Of a DNA stretch of 5,250 nucleotides, positions 1 to 5,250 are shown piece after piece. The translations under genes and the position numbers were made by a program. Numbering within the stretch: position 1 is the stretch's first letter; each line of letters opens with the position of its first letter. The notes beneath the pieces were generated by a model that saw nothing but the letters and a program-made list of their open reading frames with translations, did not search any database and was not told where the DNA came from. Source of the stretch: Methyloceanibacter sp. (lineage in GTDB: Bacteria > Pseudomonadota > Alphaproteobacteria > Rhizobiales > Methyloligellaceae); assembly GCA_022865725.1 (NCBI GenBank), contig JALHTP010000137.1, positions 1-5,250 on the forward strand, read 5' to 3'.

Positions 1-309
1 CCTACGGCACCGCCGCAGAAACTCAACGCCATCCTGTGCAAGACCGAAGCCCAGGCGATCTCCTTCGCCTCGAGCATGGCCGACGGCAGGACGGAGCCGA
101 TGGCCATCGACCGCGTCAACAAGGCGGCCCGCGCCGAAGTCTGCCGGCGCTATGTCGGCTACGCCGCGGTGGAGATCGAGAAGACCAAGAACCACCATGG
201 CAGCCTGTTCATGCTGGCCGGCTTGCGCTTCACCGAGGACGGCGCGCTTGGCTGGACTGCGAGTTGGATCGCGCCCTTTAGCGGCGCTTCACTGGCGCGG
301 GGGACATAG
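1..309 (+). CDS. Hypothetical small cysteine-containing protein (5' end outside window)
   Basis: The frame is open from base 1 and ends at TAG 307-309, giving 102 visible codons. The protein-like composition continues to the window edge, so the start is probably upstream; the internal ATG at 76 is the only nearby alternative. Two cysteines are visible at codons 13 and 48, in a pattern of C-x-T-x-x-Q-A followed by V-N and then a second C. From memory this resembles small exported Rhizobiales proteins of unknown function that carry two disulfide-capable cysteines, but this is a weak impression and not an assignment. Any signal peptide would lie outside the window. The stop is two bases before the next start, so this is very likely the upstream member of a co-transcribed set with the next two genes. 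Function unknown. Confidence 0.6.
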   Translation, partial: PTAPPQKLNAILCKTEAQAISFASSMADGRTEPMAIDRVNKAARAEVCRRYVGYAAVEIEKTKNHHGSLFMLAGLRFTEDGALGWTASWIAPFSGASLARGT

Positions 310-311
310 AC

Positions 312-740
312 ATGGGCATCCAGATCCCTCCCGTGCTGGTGCTCATCGTCTGCAAGACGATTCTCGCCGGTGCGCCCGACGACAACGCCGCCTTCACCCA
401 TTGGGAGAATCTCGATTGGGCGACCGAGCACTCGATGATGGTGTGCCGGCGCAACGAGATTCAGCTCTACGATCCAGTGGAAGGTATGAGGCTGAGTGCC
501 GCGGCCGATCCCGCTCCGCCCCTCAATCTGAACCTTGCCGTCGCGTCTCAGTGCGCGCGGGTAGGCATCAGGCTGGCGACCGATTGGGACGAGAGTCACA
601 GAAACACTCGCTGGCGGGTCTGGCGCGTCGGTTGCCCATCCCCCATCGTCGACACGAGGACAGGAACGGTGATTGGCTATAAGCTGCCGGAGTGCGGCCA
701 TCGGGATACGGTGATTTGCGAAGTGGATTCCGTGATCTAG
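312..740 (+). CDS. Hypothetical protein, six cysteines, probably exported
   Basis: The product is 142 residues and I do not recognise the family. The ATG lies two bases after the previous stop and is preceded by a purine-rich GGGGGA at 299-304, seven bases upstream, which supports this start. Residues 5-20 are hydrophobic (PPVLVLIV, then ILAG) and could be an export signal, although the segment is short, contains a lysine and lacks a basic N-terminus. The rest is soluble-looking, with cysteines at 45, 81, 108, 128 and 136 plus C14 in the hydrophobic part, and a tryptophan-rich stretch near 101-104. That many cysteines in a small protein fits periplasmic disulfides, which is inference. It sits in an apparent operon with genes on both sides. 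The minus-strand frame over the same bases looks like a shadow. Confidence 0.6.
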   Translation: MGIQIPPVLVLIVCKTILAGAPDDNAAFTHWENLDWATEHSMMVCRRNEIQLYDPVEGMRLSAAADPAPPLNLNLAVASQCARVGIRLATDWDESHRNTRWRVWRVGCPSPIVDTRTGTVIGYKLPECGHRDTVICEVDSVI

Positions 741-753
741 TCCGGAGGACGGG

Positions 754-1194
754 ATGCCGGTCTGGTTGAGGATTGTAGCCGGGCTTGTGCTTGCCGGTGC
801 GCTCATGGGCTTTGCCGGGTTCACGGCCTATTCGGAGAAGCTCGGACCTCTCGTGCAGGCGCACGGCACGACCTATTATAATGGCGACGGCCCGAGCTTA
901 GCCCCCGCCGCCTGCAAGCCCGAAAGCGAGATCGTCGCCGCGATCGGCCAAGTGCATGCCAAATACGACTATCTCGAAGCGGCTGGCCTCAGGGCGTTCG
1001 AGCAGCGCGCGGCCGAGCTGAAAGGGCTGCCGCCGCTCAATATCGAGAAGCTCTATGTCATCACCGAGGACGACCAGCTCCGCAACGGGGAGATGGTTCT
1101 ATTCATCGGGCTCAGGGCCAATTGCGTGACCACTGTGTTCGGCCTGCCGGCGAAGCTCTACCGCGAGCTCAACGGCAAGTCCGAGAATTCGTAG
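754..1194 (+). CDS. Hypothetical membrane-anchored or exported protein
   Basis: The product is 146 residues with no recognised family. A strong GGAGG at 744-748 lies five bases before the ATG, so the start is well supported. Residues 5-25 form one hydrophobic segment after an Arg at position 6, consistent with a signal anchor; no clean Ala-x-Ala cleavage site is evident, so an uncleaved anchor is likelier than a released protein. The remaining roughly 120 residues are predicted outside the cytoplasm and contain exactly two cysteines, C54 and C124, which could form a disulfide. A helical stretch at about 57-90 is followed by a strand-rich part (LYVITED, then MVLFIGLRANCVTTVFG). The gene begins 13 bases after the preceding stop and probably belongs to the same transcript. 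Function unknown. Confidence 0.7.
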   Translation: MPVWLRIVAGLVLAGALMGFAGFTAYSEKLGPLVQAHGTTYYNGDGPSLAPAACKPESEIVAAIGQVHAKYDYLEAAGLRAFEQRAAELKGLPPLNIEKLYVITEDDQLRNGEMVLFIGLRANCVTTVFGLPAKLYRELNGKSENS

Positions 1195-1252
1195 GCTCGC
1201 GTTGGGGAGGAGCATCGCGCCTGAAGGGATTTCGCTTTAGAGTGCGACCTCG

Positions 1253-2002
1253 ATGTCGCTCTCAGTATCCCCAGGCGTGGACCGTCCGACACTGCCAGAG
1301 GGTCAGCTCCTCTATGCGGTCGGCGATATTCACGGCAGGCTCGATCTGCTCGATGCGCTCCTTGAGCTGATCGAGGCCGACGCAGCGAGAGCCGCGCAAG
1401 CCGAACGGCGCACGCTGGTTTTTCTCGGCGATTACGTGGATCGCGGGCTCGACAGCCGGGGCGTCGTCGAGCGGCTGATCGGCGGCTTGCCGCAAGACTT
1501 CGAGGCGCATTTCCTCAAAGGCAATCACGAGGCCATTCTGCTTAATTTCCTCGACGATGCGTGGTCGCTCGAGAATTGGCGGAAGAATGGCGGCGACGCG
1601 ACGATGCTGTCCTACGGCGTCGACACCGAGCGGCTCGCCCGGATCGGCGCCCCGTCCGACGCTTGGCGCCAAGCCTTCGCGGCGGCGCTGCCTGAGGCGC
1701 ATCTTCGCTTCTTCAAGAGTTTGCAGCTCAGCGTGTCGTTCGGCGACTATCTCTTCGTGCATGCGGGCGTGAAGCCTGGCGTGCCGCTTGCGGCACAGAC
1801 CGAAGCCGATCTCATTTGGATCAGGGGTCCGTTCCTCAATCATGCCGAGCCGTTCGGCAAGGTCGTGGTGCATGGGCACACGCCCGGGGACCAGCCCGCG
1901 ATACGCTCGAACCGCGTCGGCATCGATACCGGCGCCGTCTTTACCGGCCGGCTCACGGCGCTCCGGCTTCAGGATGGCTCGGGAAAGTTCCTTCAGACCT
2001 GA
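1253..2002 (+). CDS. PPP-family metallophosphoesterase (serine/threonine phosphatase-like)
   Basis: A 249-residue cytoplasmic phosphoesterase with a complete two-metal site: GDIHG (D25, H27), GDYVDRG (D60, R64), GNHE (N91 and H92, the usual catalytic pair), HAGV (H170) and HGHT (H207). The order and spacing match bacterial PPP phosphatases related to PphA, PrpE and ApaH, which use two metal ions, often Mn, to hydrolyse phosphoester bonds. Whether this one acts on phosphoproteins or on small molecules such as dinucleoside polyphosphates cannot be read from the sequence. No signal peptide or membrane segment is visible. An in-frame stop at 1238-1240 rules out longer starts. ATG 1253 has no good ribosome site, and GTG 1277 is an alternative that keeps all motifs. 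It lies 58 bases after the small unknown genes and could share their transcript; it converges on the next gene. Confidence 0.93.
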   Translation: MSLSVSPGVDRPTLPEGQLLYAVGDIHGRLDLLDALLELIEADAARAAQAERRTLVFLGDYVDRGLDSRGVVERLIGGLPQDFEAHFLKGNHEAILLNFLDDAWSLENWRKNGGDATMLSYGVDTERLARIGAPSDAWRQAFAAALPEAHLRFFKSLQLSVSFGDYLFVHAGVKPGVPLAAQTEADLIWIRGPFLNHAEPFGKVVVHGHTPGDQPAIRSNRVGIDTGAVFTGRLTALRLQDGSGKFLQT

Positions 2003-2017
2003 GGGTCAAAAGGGCGG

Positions 2018-3157
2018 TCAGCTATCGACGAGGCCCCTCAGCCGGTCGCCCAGGCTGACGCCGCCGGTCTTACGGGCGCGCCGCGCTTCCCGGCGCGCCA
2101 CGAACCTTCGCGCAAACGAGCCTTGCGGCTGCTCCGCTTCGCCGTCCATCTCCTCTTCGGCGTCAGGAGAGTCCTCGGCGTCAGGAGACTCCTCGGTGTC
2201 AGTCCCGGCGCTCGCCATCCCGGCGGCCATGGCATCCAACTCGGGGCCGGCCTCTGCCATCTCGGGTTCGTGCGTGGCGCCGTTTCCGGCATGCGCCGGA
2301 TGCCACTCTTCTTCCGGTTCTGGCTCTTGCGGCGCTTGGAGTTCCTCGATCGCACCAGGCTCGGTATAGGTCTGGGCCATTTCGACGACCACGCGCTGCT
2401 GCACCTGCGCCGTGCCTTGCGCCCGCGCCACGGCAAGGATCTGCGAGGCGAGCTTGCTCAGCTCGCGGCGGAGAAGCATGGTCTCTTCGGCACCCGTCTT
2501 GGCGCGCTCGAGCTGCTCCTGGACCTTGGAGAGCTCGGCGGTCAAGCGCTGGCTCTCGACGAGGGTGCGTGCATCCACCTTGCCCGATCCGCGCATGGCC
2601 CCGCCGCCGCCGCTTTCCAACGACGCGCGCAAGCGCTCGATGTCGGAACGCTGATTATGCAAAGTCGTGCGCGCGGTCTTGAGCGCGTCGGACTGCGAGG
2701 CGACCGTGGCGCGCAATTCGCCGTTGACCGACTCAAGCTCGGCAAGCGCCTTCTTGGCAGCCTTGAGCCTCGCGTCGAGATCGGGCAGGCGCCGCTTGAT
2801 GGTCTGCTGCAGCACCCGGTTCGCGCTCTCGTTCTCCTGCAGCTGTCCTTTGACTGTGGCGAGGTCGGTGTTCAGCACGGTGATCTCGACGCGGCGCTTG
2901 TTCGCCTCGATCAGCTCGCGGATGGCCTTGTCCTTGGCCTTCTCGAGCGAGACCTCGACCTTGCGCAGATCGATGGCGAACTCGGCACGGAGCTGATCCT
3001 TGTCGGCCTGGATGTCGTTGAGCGACATCGGCATGGTGGCTTCGAGCTTGCGCGTGGTGAGCTTGACCGCGCGGTTCCAGAGCGGCGGGGCGAGCATGAG
3101 CGCCAGTAGGCACCCCAAAAGGAAGCCGAGCGCTCCAAACATCAACGCGTTGATCAT
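2018..3157 (-). CDS. Membrane-anchored coiled-coil protein, conserved hypothetical
   Basis: A 379-residue protein. Residues 4-24 are one hydrophobic span (FGALGFLLGCLLALMLAPP), followed by a basic stretch, so it is probably an inner-membrane anchor with a cytoplasmic body. Residues about 48-180 and 197-245 are charged, heptad-like and glycine-poor, typical of coiled coil, separated by a GGGGAMRGSG linker at 183-192. Residues about 268-345 are acidic and proline/alanine-rich and probably disordered, including a duplicated ESPDAE/DSPDAE unit. The end is strongly basic (RRFVARREARRARK, 350-363) before a short amphipathic tail. I recall similar proteins with a conserved SLxDIQADKDQLRAEFA motif in many Hyphomicrobiales, all without assigned function. 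A GGGGAG lies 11 bases before the chosen ATG; Met6 is an alternative. It may act as a structural or scaffold protein, but that is inference. Confidence 0.85.
   Translation of the reverse strand: MINALMFGALGFLLGCLLALMLAPPLWNRAVKLTTRKLEATMPMSLNDIQADKDQLRAEFAIDLRKVEVSLEKAKDKAIRELIEANKRRVEITVLNTDLATVKGQLQENESANRVLQQTIKRRLPDLDARLKAAKKALAELESVNGELRATVASQSDALKTARTTLHNQRSDIERLRASLESGGGGAMRGSGKVDARTLVESQRLTAELSKVQEQLERAKTGAEETMLLRRELSKLASQILAVARAQGTAQVQQRVVVEMAQTYTEPGAIEELQAPQEPEPEEEWHPAHAGNGATHEPEMAEAGPELDAMAAGMASAGTDTEESPDAEDSPDAEEEMDGEAEQPQGSFARRFVARREARRARKTGGVSLGDRLRGLVDS
2158..2202 (-). repeat. 18-base tandem repeat, about 2.5 copies, within the coiled-coil gene
   Basis: Two 18-base units, 2158-2175 and 2176-2193, differ at a single base and are followed by a nine-base partial copy with one mismatch (2194-2202). 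The period is a multiple of three, so it encodes the in-frame duplicated hexapeptide SPDAE(D/E) in the acidic tail. This fits recent slippage in a disordered region. Confidence 0.8.
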
Positions 3158-3184
3158 CAGTATCAGCGCTCCCCGGTTCAGCGC

Positions 3185-3201
3185 CCCACGCGTCGCGTGG
3201 G
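3185..3201. other. 17-base perfect dyad between the eipA and coiled-coil genes
   Basis: CCCACGCG, one central T, then CGCGTGGG forms a perfect inverted repeat, 28 bases upstream of the coiled-coil gene start and about 100 bases after the eipA stop. No T-run follows on either strand, so it is not a standard intrinsic terminator. It could be a regulator site or an RNA hairpin in the leader of the coiled-coil gene. The rest of the 144-base gap (3158-3301) shows no gene and no convincing promoter; a weak hairpin lies at 3236-3255. Confidence 0.5.
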
Positions 3202-3301
3202 CCGACGCTCTTCCGGCAAAGACTCAAACGGAAACTTGCCGCCAATTCGGCGCAACCGCTCAAAGGGCCTCAAAGTTCCGCCAGGCTTCCTTAGCGCCAA
3301 A

Positions 3302-4087
3302 CTAGAACGGATTCCAGGTGGGCTCGCGAGTATATTTCAGGTAGCCGACATTCGCCCCAAGCCGGAGACCGAGGCCCGAGCGGATCGGGGCAAGGGCGAT
3401 ATGGCCGCGGGCAAGGAAAGTGACGCCCACCCCGCCGATCAAATAGGCCGAACCGTCGACGCCTACATAGGTGCTGAAGATCTCGCCCGGACTGCGGAGA
3501 TCGTAAACCAGCACCATGGTCTTCGAACCCTCGGCGCCGAAATCGTAGCCGACCGAAGGGCCTTGCCAATAGACCCGCTGGTTGCCCGCGTCCTTGGTAT
3601 AGAGCGTGCCTTCGCCATAGCGCAGGCCGGCAATGAAGGCGCCGCCGGCCTCCTCGCCAAGGATATAGCCGTTCGGCCTGCCGGCGCGCTGGAAGGCGTA
3701 TTCGATCACCCTCGCAAGGTCCATGGAGACGCGCCCGAAGAAGCGGTGCCCCGTCTCGTTGATCTCCTCGAGCGAGAATGTGCCCTTGCTCTCGGCTTCC
3801 GGCGGCGTATAGGCGCCGCTGCCGGGGGCTGCCTCATAGGGCCTGCCCGGGCCGCCTGCGTCATAGGGAGTTTCGCCTTCGGGGAGGGCGTTGGGATTGG
3901 CCGCATGGGGCCGGTTCGGATCGGGCTGCGGCGTTATGACCATGGGTCCGTCGGCCTGTGCGAGGCGAAGGACGGAGGGGTGGGGCGTGCCGTTGTCGCC
4001 CGCCCATGAGGCGACCGGCGCCAAGGTGAGCGCCATGACGAGGAGGATCGCCGCAAGCGCCGCAGTCGAGAGAACTCTGAAATGCAT
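3302..4087 (-). CDS. eipA: EipA-family periplasmic envelope integrity protein (DUF1134)
   Basis: A 261-residue exported protein of the DUF1134 family. Residues 1-29 are a clear signal peptide (basic HFR, long hydrophobic core, cleavage likely after SWA before GDNG). Residues about 48-100 are a proline-rich linker, and about 102-261 are the conserved domain, from FSLEEINETGHRFFG through GYILGEEAGGAF, WQGPSVGYDFG and the glycine-rich YVGVDGSAYLIGGVG to LRLGANVGYLKYT. In Brucella abortus the family member EipA is periplasmic, forms a small beta-barrel, and is needed for envelope stress resistance and virulence; its molecular activity is not settled. The open frame extends to 4216, but the start at 4087 is preferred because AGAGG sits six bases upstream and the signal peptide then begins properly. 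It is transcribed divergently from the DUF2239 gene. The long plus-strand frame over it is a shadow. Confidence 0.92.
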   Translation of the reverse strand: MHFRVLSTAALAAILLVMALTLAPVASWAGDNGTPHPSVLRLAQADGPMVITPQPDPNRPHAANPNALPEGETPYDAGGPGRPYEAAPGSGAYTPPEAESKGTFSLEEINETGHRFFGRVSMDLARVIEYAFQRAGRPNGYILGEEAGGAFIAGLRYGEGTLYTKDAGNQRVYWQGPSVGYDFGAEGSKTMVLVYDLRSPGEIFSTYVGVDGSAYLIGGVGVTFLARGHIALAPIRSGLGLRLGANVGYLKYTREPTWNPF

Positions 4088-4091
4088 GATG

Positions 4092-4116
4092 TGCCTCTGG
4101 AGACTTGCCTCTGGAG
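4092..4116 (-). promoter_or_regulatory. Duplicated Shine-Dalgarno segment before eipA
   Basis: An 11-base segment, CTCCAGAGGCA on the minus strand, occurs twice as a perfect direct repeat with a 14-base period (4092-4102 and 4106-4116). The copy nearest the start places AGAGG at 4094-4098, six bases before the ATG at 4087, and decides that start. The second AGAGG is too far from the ATG for normal initiation. Confidence 0.7.
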
Positions 4117-4162
4117 CCGAAGCCGGCGTGGCCTGCCGACTAAGGGGGCTTCGCTCAGGTTC

Positions 4163-4190
4163 TCTATAATTTGCGTAAACTATTACCAAA
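4163..4190 (-). promoter_or_regulatory. Candidate eipA promoter
   Basis: On the minus strand, TTTGGT (4185-4190) is followed after 16 bases by TATAGA (4163-4168), a moderate sigma-70-like pair that would give a leader of about 70 bases before the eipA start. The enclosed GTAATAGTTTAC is itself a small dyad. Brucella eipA is known to be CtrA-regulated, but no consensus TTAA-N7-TTAA is present here; only degenerate T-rich tetramers at 11-base spacing occur. Tentative. Confidence 0.35.
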
Positions 4191-4221
4191 CTGTGGCTCT
4201 GCGGCCTCCGAGCCACGTTTG
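4187..4221. other. Imperfect 12-bp dyad in the divergent control region
   Basis: CAAAC, one unpaired T, then GTGGCTC (4187-4199) is complementary to GAGCCACGTTTG (4210-4221) across a 10-base loop. That gives 12 paired bases with a single bulge, the longest dyad I found in the window. Its inner arm overlaps the proposed -35 of the eipA promoter. No T-run suggests a terminator, and no gene ends here. An operator or a leader hairpin are both possible. Confidence 0.5.
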
Positions 4222-4236
4222 ATGCCAGCTCGCATA

Positions 4237-4282
4237 ATTTTACCCGGATGATATTGACGGCGCGTTTTCACCCGGGTAAAAT
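4237..4282. promoter_or_regulatory. Two operator-like ACCCGG repeats flanking and overlapping the promoter
   Basis: The downstream site, 4266-4281, is TTTCACCCGGGTAAAA, a palindrome with seven of eight base pairs matched; it covers the spacer and most of the -10. A degenerate copy at 4238-4253 (TTTTACCCGGATGATA) ends immediately before the -35, with centres 28 bases apart. Read together, ATTTTACCCGG at 4237-4247 and its exact complement at 4272-4282 form an 11-base perfect inverted repeat. This arrangement is typical of a repressor that blocks RNA polymerase. The binding protein is unknown. Confidence 0.6.
4254..4282 (+). promoter_or_regulatory. Strong sigma-70-type promoter of the DUF2239 gene
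   Basis: TTGACG at 4254-4259, a 17-base spacer and TAAAAT at 4277-4282 match the housekeeping consensus closely (five of six at each element). Transcription would start near 4289, giving a leader of about 30 bases that contains the ribosome site AGGAGAGG at 4302-4309. The position directly ahead of a well-placed start codon supports it. Confidence 0.75.
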
Positions 4283-4317
4283 GCAGGGACCAATGCGGCT
4301 CAGGAGAGGTGTCTAGA

Positions 4318-4941
4318 ATGGACGAGCAAATTCGCTGCACGGCTTTCCGCGGCACGACTCGCATCGCCTCGGGCGGAGTGGCGGAGGTGGCGCTGAAGGC
4401 AAAGGCGGTGATCGATGCCGACGAGACCGCGGCGATCCTGATCTTCGACGATGCGACTTCCGAGCTTGTCGAGGTGGATTTTCGCGGCCTGCCTGCGGAC
4501 GTGCTGACGCGCCTCGGCCTGGCGCCAAGCCGGCAGGACGATGCTGGCGGACAGGCGGACGACGCTCGTCGCGGCCCGGGCCGCCCAAAGCTCGGCGTGG
4601 TGGCGCGCGAGGTGACCTTGCTACCGCGCCATTGGGATTGGCTCAGCCGGCAACCGGGTGGCGCTTCGGTCGCGCTGCGGAAGCTGGTCGAGGAGGCAAG
4701 ACGCGGCAATGACGGCAAGGACCGCGTTCGCCAGTCGCAAGAGGCGGCCTACCGCTTCATGTCGGCCATGGCGGGGAATGAAGTGGGGTTCGAGGAAGCC
4801 GCGCGGGCGCTGTTTGCCGGCAACGAGAAGCGTTTCCAGCAACTGGTCGAAGCTTGGCCTGCGGACATTGGCGATCACGCAAAATTCTTGGCGGCGCCCG
4901 CTCTCGACGTCACCCCGGAGTTCGCTGTCCCCAGGCGATGA
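4318..4941 (+). CDS. DUF2239 family protein, possible DNA-binding protein
   Basis: A 207-residue soluble protein of the uncharacterised DUF2239 family, recognised by RIASG near the N-terminus, LIFDDAT (41-47), GRPKLGVVAREVTLLPRHW (88-106) and QPGGASVALRKLVEEARR (112-129). The first 60 residues look like a small alpha/beta domain; a glycine/aspartate-rich linker (72-87) follows. RRGPGRPK (84-91) resembles an AT-hook core. Residues 97-127 read as a short strand (REVTLL), a helix, a GGAS turn and a second helix, the order found in ribbon-helix-helix DNA-binding proteins. DNA binding is inference, not established for the family. The ATG is preceded eight bases upstream by AGGAGAGG; GTG 4309 is in frame but overlaps that site. 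Its last 32 bases overlap the oppositely oriented cysQ end. Confidence 0.9.
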   Translation: MDEQIRCTAFRGTTRIASGGVAEVALKAKAVIDADETAAILIFDDATSELVEVDFRGLPADVLTRLGLAPSRQDDAGGQADDARRGPGRPKLGVVAREVTLLPRHWDWLSRQPGGASVALRKLVEEARRGNDGKDRVRQSQEAAYRFMSAMAGNEVGFEEAARALFAGNEKRFQQLVEAWPADIGDHAKFLAAPALDVTPEFAVPRR

Positions 4942-5250
4942 AACTTGGATTGCGCAAGCCCGCTTCGATCTTGCCATAGCGGAGCGTGTCGCCATTTTCG
5001 TCGACGACAACGCCGCCCGCGGCCTCCAGCACGGCCTGGCCCGCGGCCGTGTCCCACTCCATGGTGGGCGCAAAGCGCGGATAGACGTCGGCCTCACCCT
5101 TGGCGAGGGTCACGAATTTGACGGAGGAGCCGACACCCGATCGTTCGGCGATCTTCAGCTTCGCCAGGAAGGCTTCGGTCACAGGATCGAGATGGGAGAG
5201 GCTGACCAGGGCGGTCAGGCCCTCCTTATTTGCGGCGCGGGCGCGCAGCG
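4910..5250 (-). CDS. cysQ: 3'(2'),5'-bisphosphate nucleotidase CysQ, C-terminal part
   Basis: The 112 visible codons are the C-terminal part of an inositol-monophosphatase-fold enzyme; the start lies beyond the window. CysQ hydrolyses 3'-phosphoadenosine 5'-phosphate to AMP and phosphate in the cytoplasm, clearing a by-product of sulfate assimilation. Seen here are a SHLDP segment, GSSVKF, KGEADVYPRF and PTMEWDTAAGQAVLEAAGG, the family signature whose Asp (visible codon 66) is a metal ligand, followed by the terminal LRYGK and GLRNPSFIAWG. The KF-x-x-x-A-x-GEAD-x-YPR-x-x-P pattern separates CysQ from SuhB-type inositol phosphatases. The N-terminal metal motifs (the DPIDGT region) cannot be checked. 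The gene ends 32 bases inside the facing DUF2239 gene, and both ends are plausible for their families. GTG 5182 is internal, not the start. Confidence 0.9.
   Translation of the reverse strand, partial: LRARAANKEGLTALVSLSHLDPVTEAFLAKLKIAERSGVGSSVKFVTLAKGEADVYPRFAPTMEWDTAAGQAVLEAAGGVVVDENGDTLRYGKIEAGLRNPSFIAWGQRTPG

Noticed and set aside
159..824. Minus-strand open frame of 221 codons over the first small genes
   Set aside because: The product is rich in His, Arg and Pro with no domain, while the plus strand has well-spaced starts with ribosome sites at 312 and 754.
1262..1879. Minus-strand open frame of 205 codons opposite the phosphatase
   Set aside because: The plus strand carries all PPP metal-site motifs, so this is a shadow.
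1999..2041. CTGAGGG and CCCCTCAG as a bidirectional terminator between the convergent genes
   Set aside because: The arms are short, the loop is about 28 bases and no T-run follows, so a terminator is not supported.
2123..3109. Plus-strand open frame of 328 codons opposite the coiled-coil gene
   Set aside because: It mirrors the high-GC codon pattern of the minus-strand gene, is rich in Leu, Arg and Gly without any recognisable motif, and the opposite strand has a coherent membrane anchor plus heptad pattern.
3236..3255. Hairpin downstream of eipA as an intrinsic terminator
   Set aside because: The stem is short with a bulge, and the sequence after it on the minus strand has only scattered Ts.
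3197..4009. Plus-strand open frame of 270 codons opposite eipA
   Set aside because: It lies almost wholly over the strongly recognisable DUF1134 domain and shows only composition-driven Ala/Gly/Arg sequence; it has no ribosome site.
4163..4190. CtrA binding site upstream of eipA
   Set aside because: No TTAA-N7-TTAA is present; the T-rich tetramers at 11-base spacing each deviate from the consensus.
4164..4718. Minus-strand open frame of 184 codons across the control region and the DUF2239 gene
   Set aside because: It is Ser/Arg-rich, antisense to a recognised family, and runs through the promoter and operator region.

Overview
The window is GC-rich DNA with dense, mostly short-spaced genes. 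EipA/DUF1134, DUF2239, a CysQ-type nucleotidase and a conserved single-span coiled-coil protein together point to an alphaproteobacterial chromosome, most likely Hyphomicrobiales (Rhizobiales). I see no mobile element, RNA gene, CRISPR array or integration scar. The genus cannot be read from the sequence.

Layout: (1) 1-1194, plus strand: three tightly packed small genes of unknown function, the first cut by the window edge. They look like a co-transcribed set of small, probably exported, cysteine-bearing proteins. (2) 1253-2002, plus strand: a complete PPP-family metallophosphatase with all five metal-site motifs. (3) 2018-3157, minus strand: an N-terminally anchored coiled-coil protein of unknown function with an acidic tail, convergent with the phosphatase across a 15-base gap. 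(4) 3302-4087, minus strand: a DUF1134 periplasmic protein, the Brucella EipA family, needed for envelope integrity. (5) 4088-4317: a 230-base divergent control region. It holds a near-consensus plus-strand sigma-70-type promoter with two operator-like repeats, a long imperfect dyad, a weaker minus-strand promoter candidate and a duplicated Shine-Dalgarno segment. (6) 4318-4941, plus strand: a DUF2239 protein with an AT-hook-like basic stretch and a segment resembling a ribbon-helix-helix DNA-binding fold. (7) 4910-5250, minus strand: the C-terminal half of CysQ, overlapping the DUF2239 gene tail to tail by 32 bases.

Most of the window is housekeeping or envelope biology. The most intriguing unit is the DUF2239 gene with its promoter: two ACCCGG-centred repeats, one just upstream of the -35 and one over the spacer and -10, precede a gene whose product may itself bind DNA, so autoregulation is a testable idea. 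The unknown three-gene set at the left edge is the second item. No clearly new multi-gene system is proven by the sequence alone.
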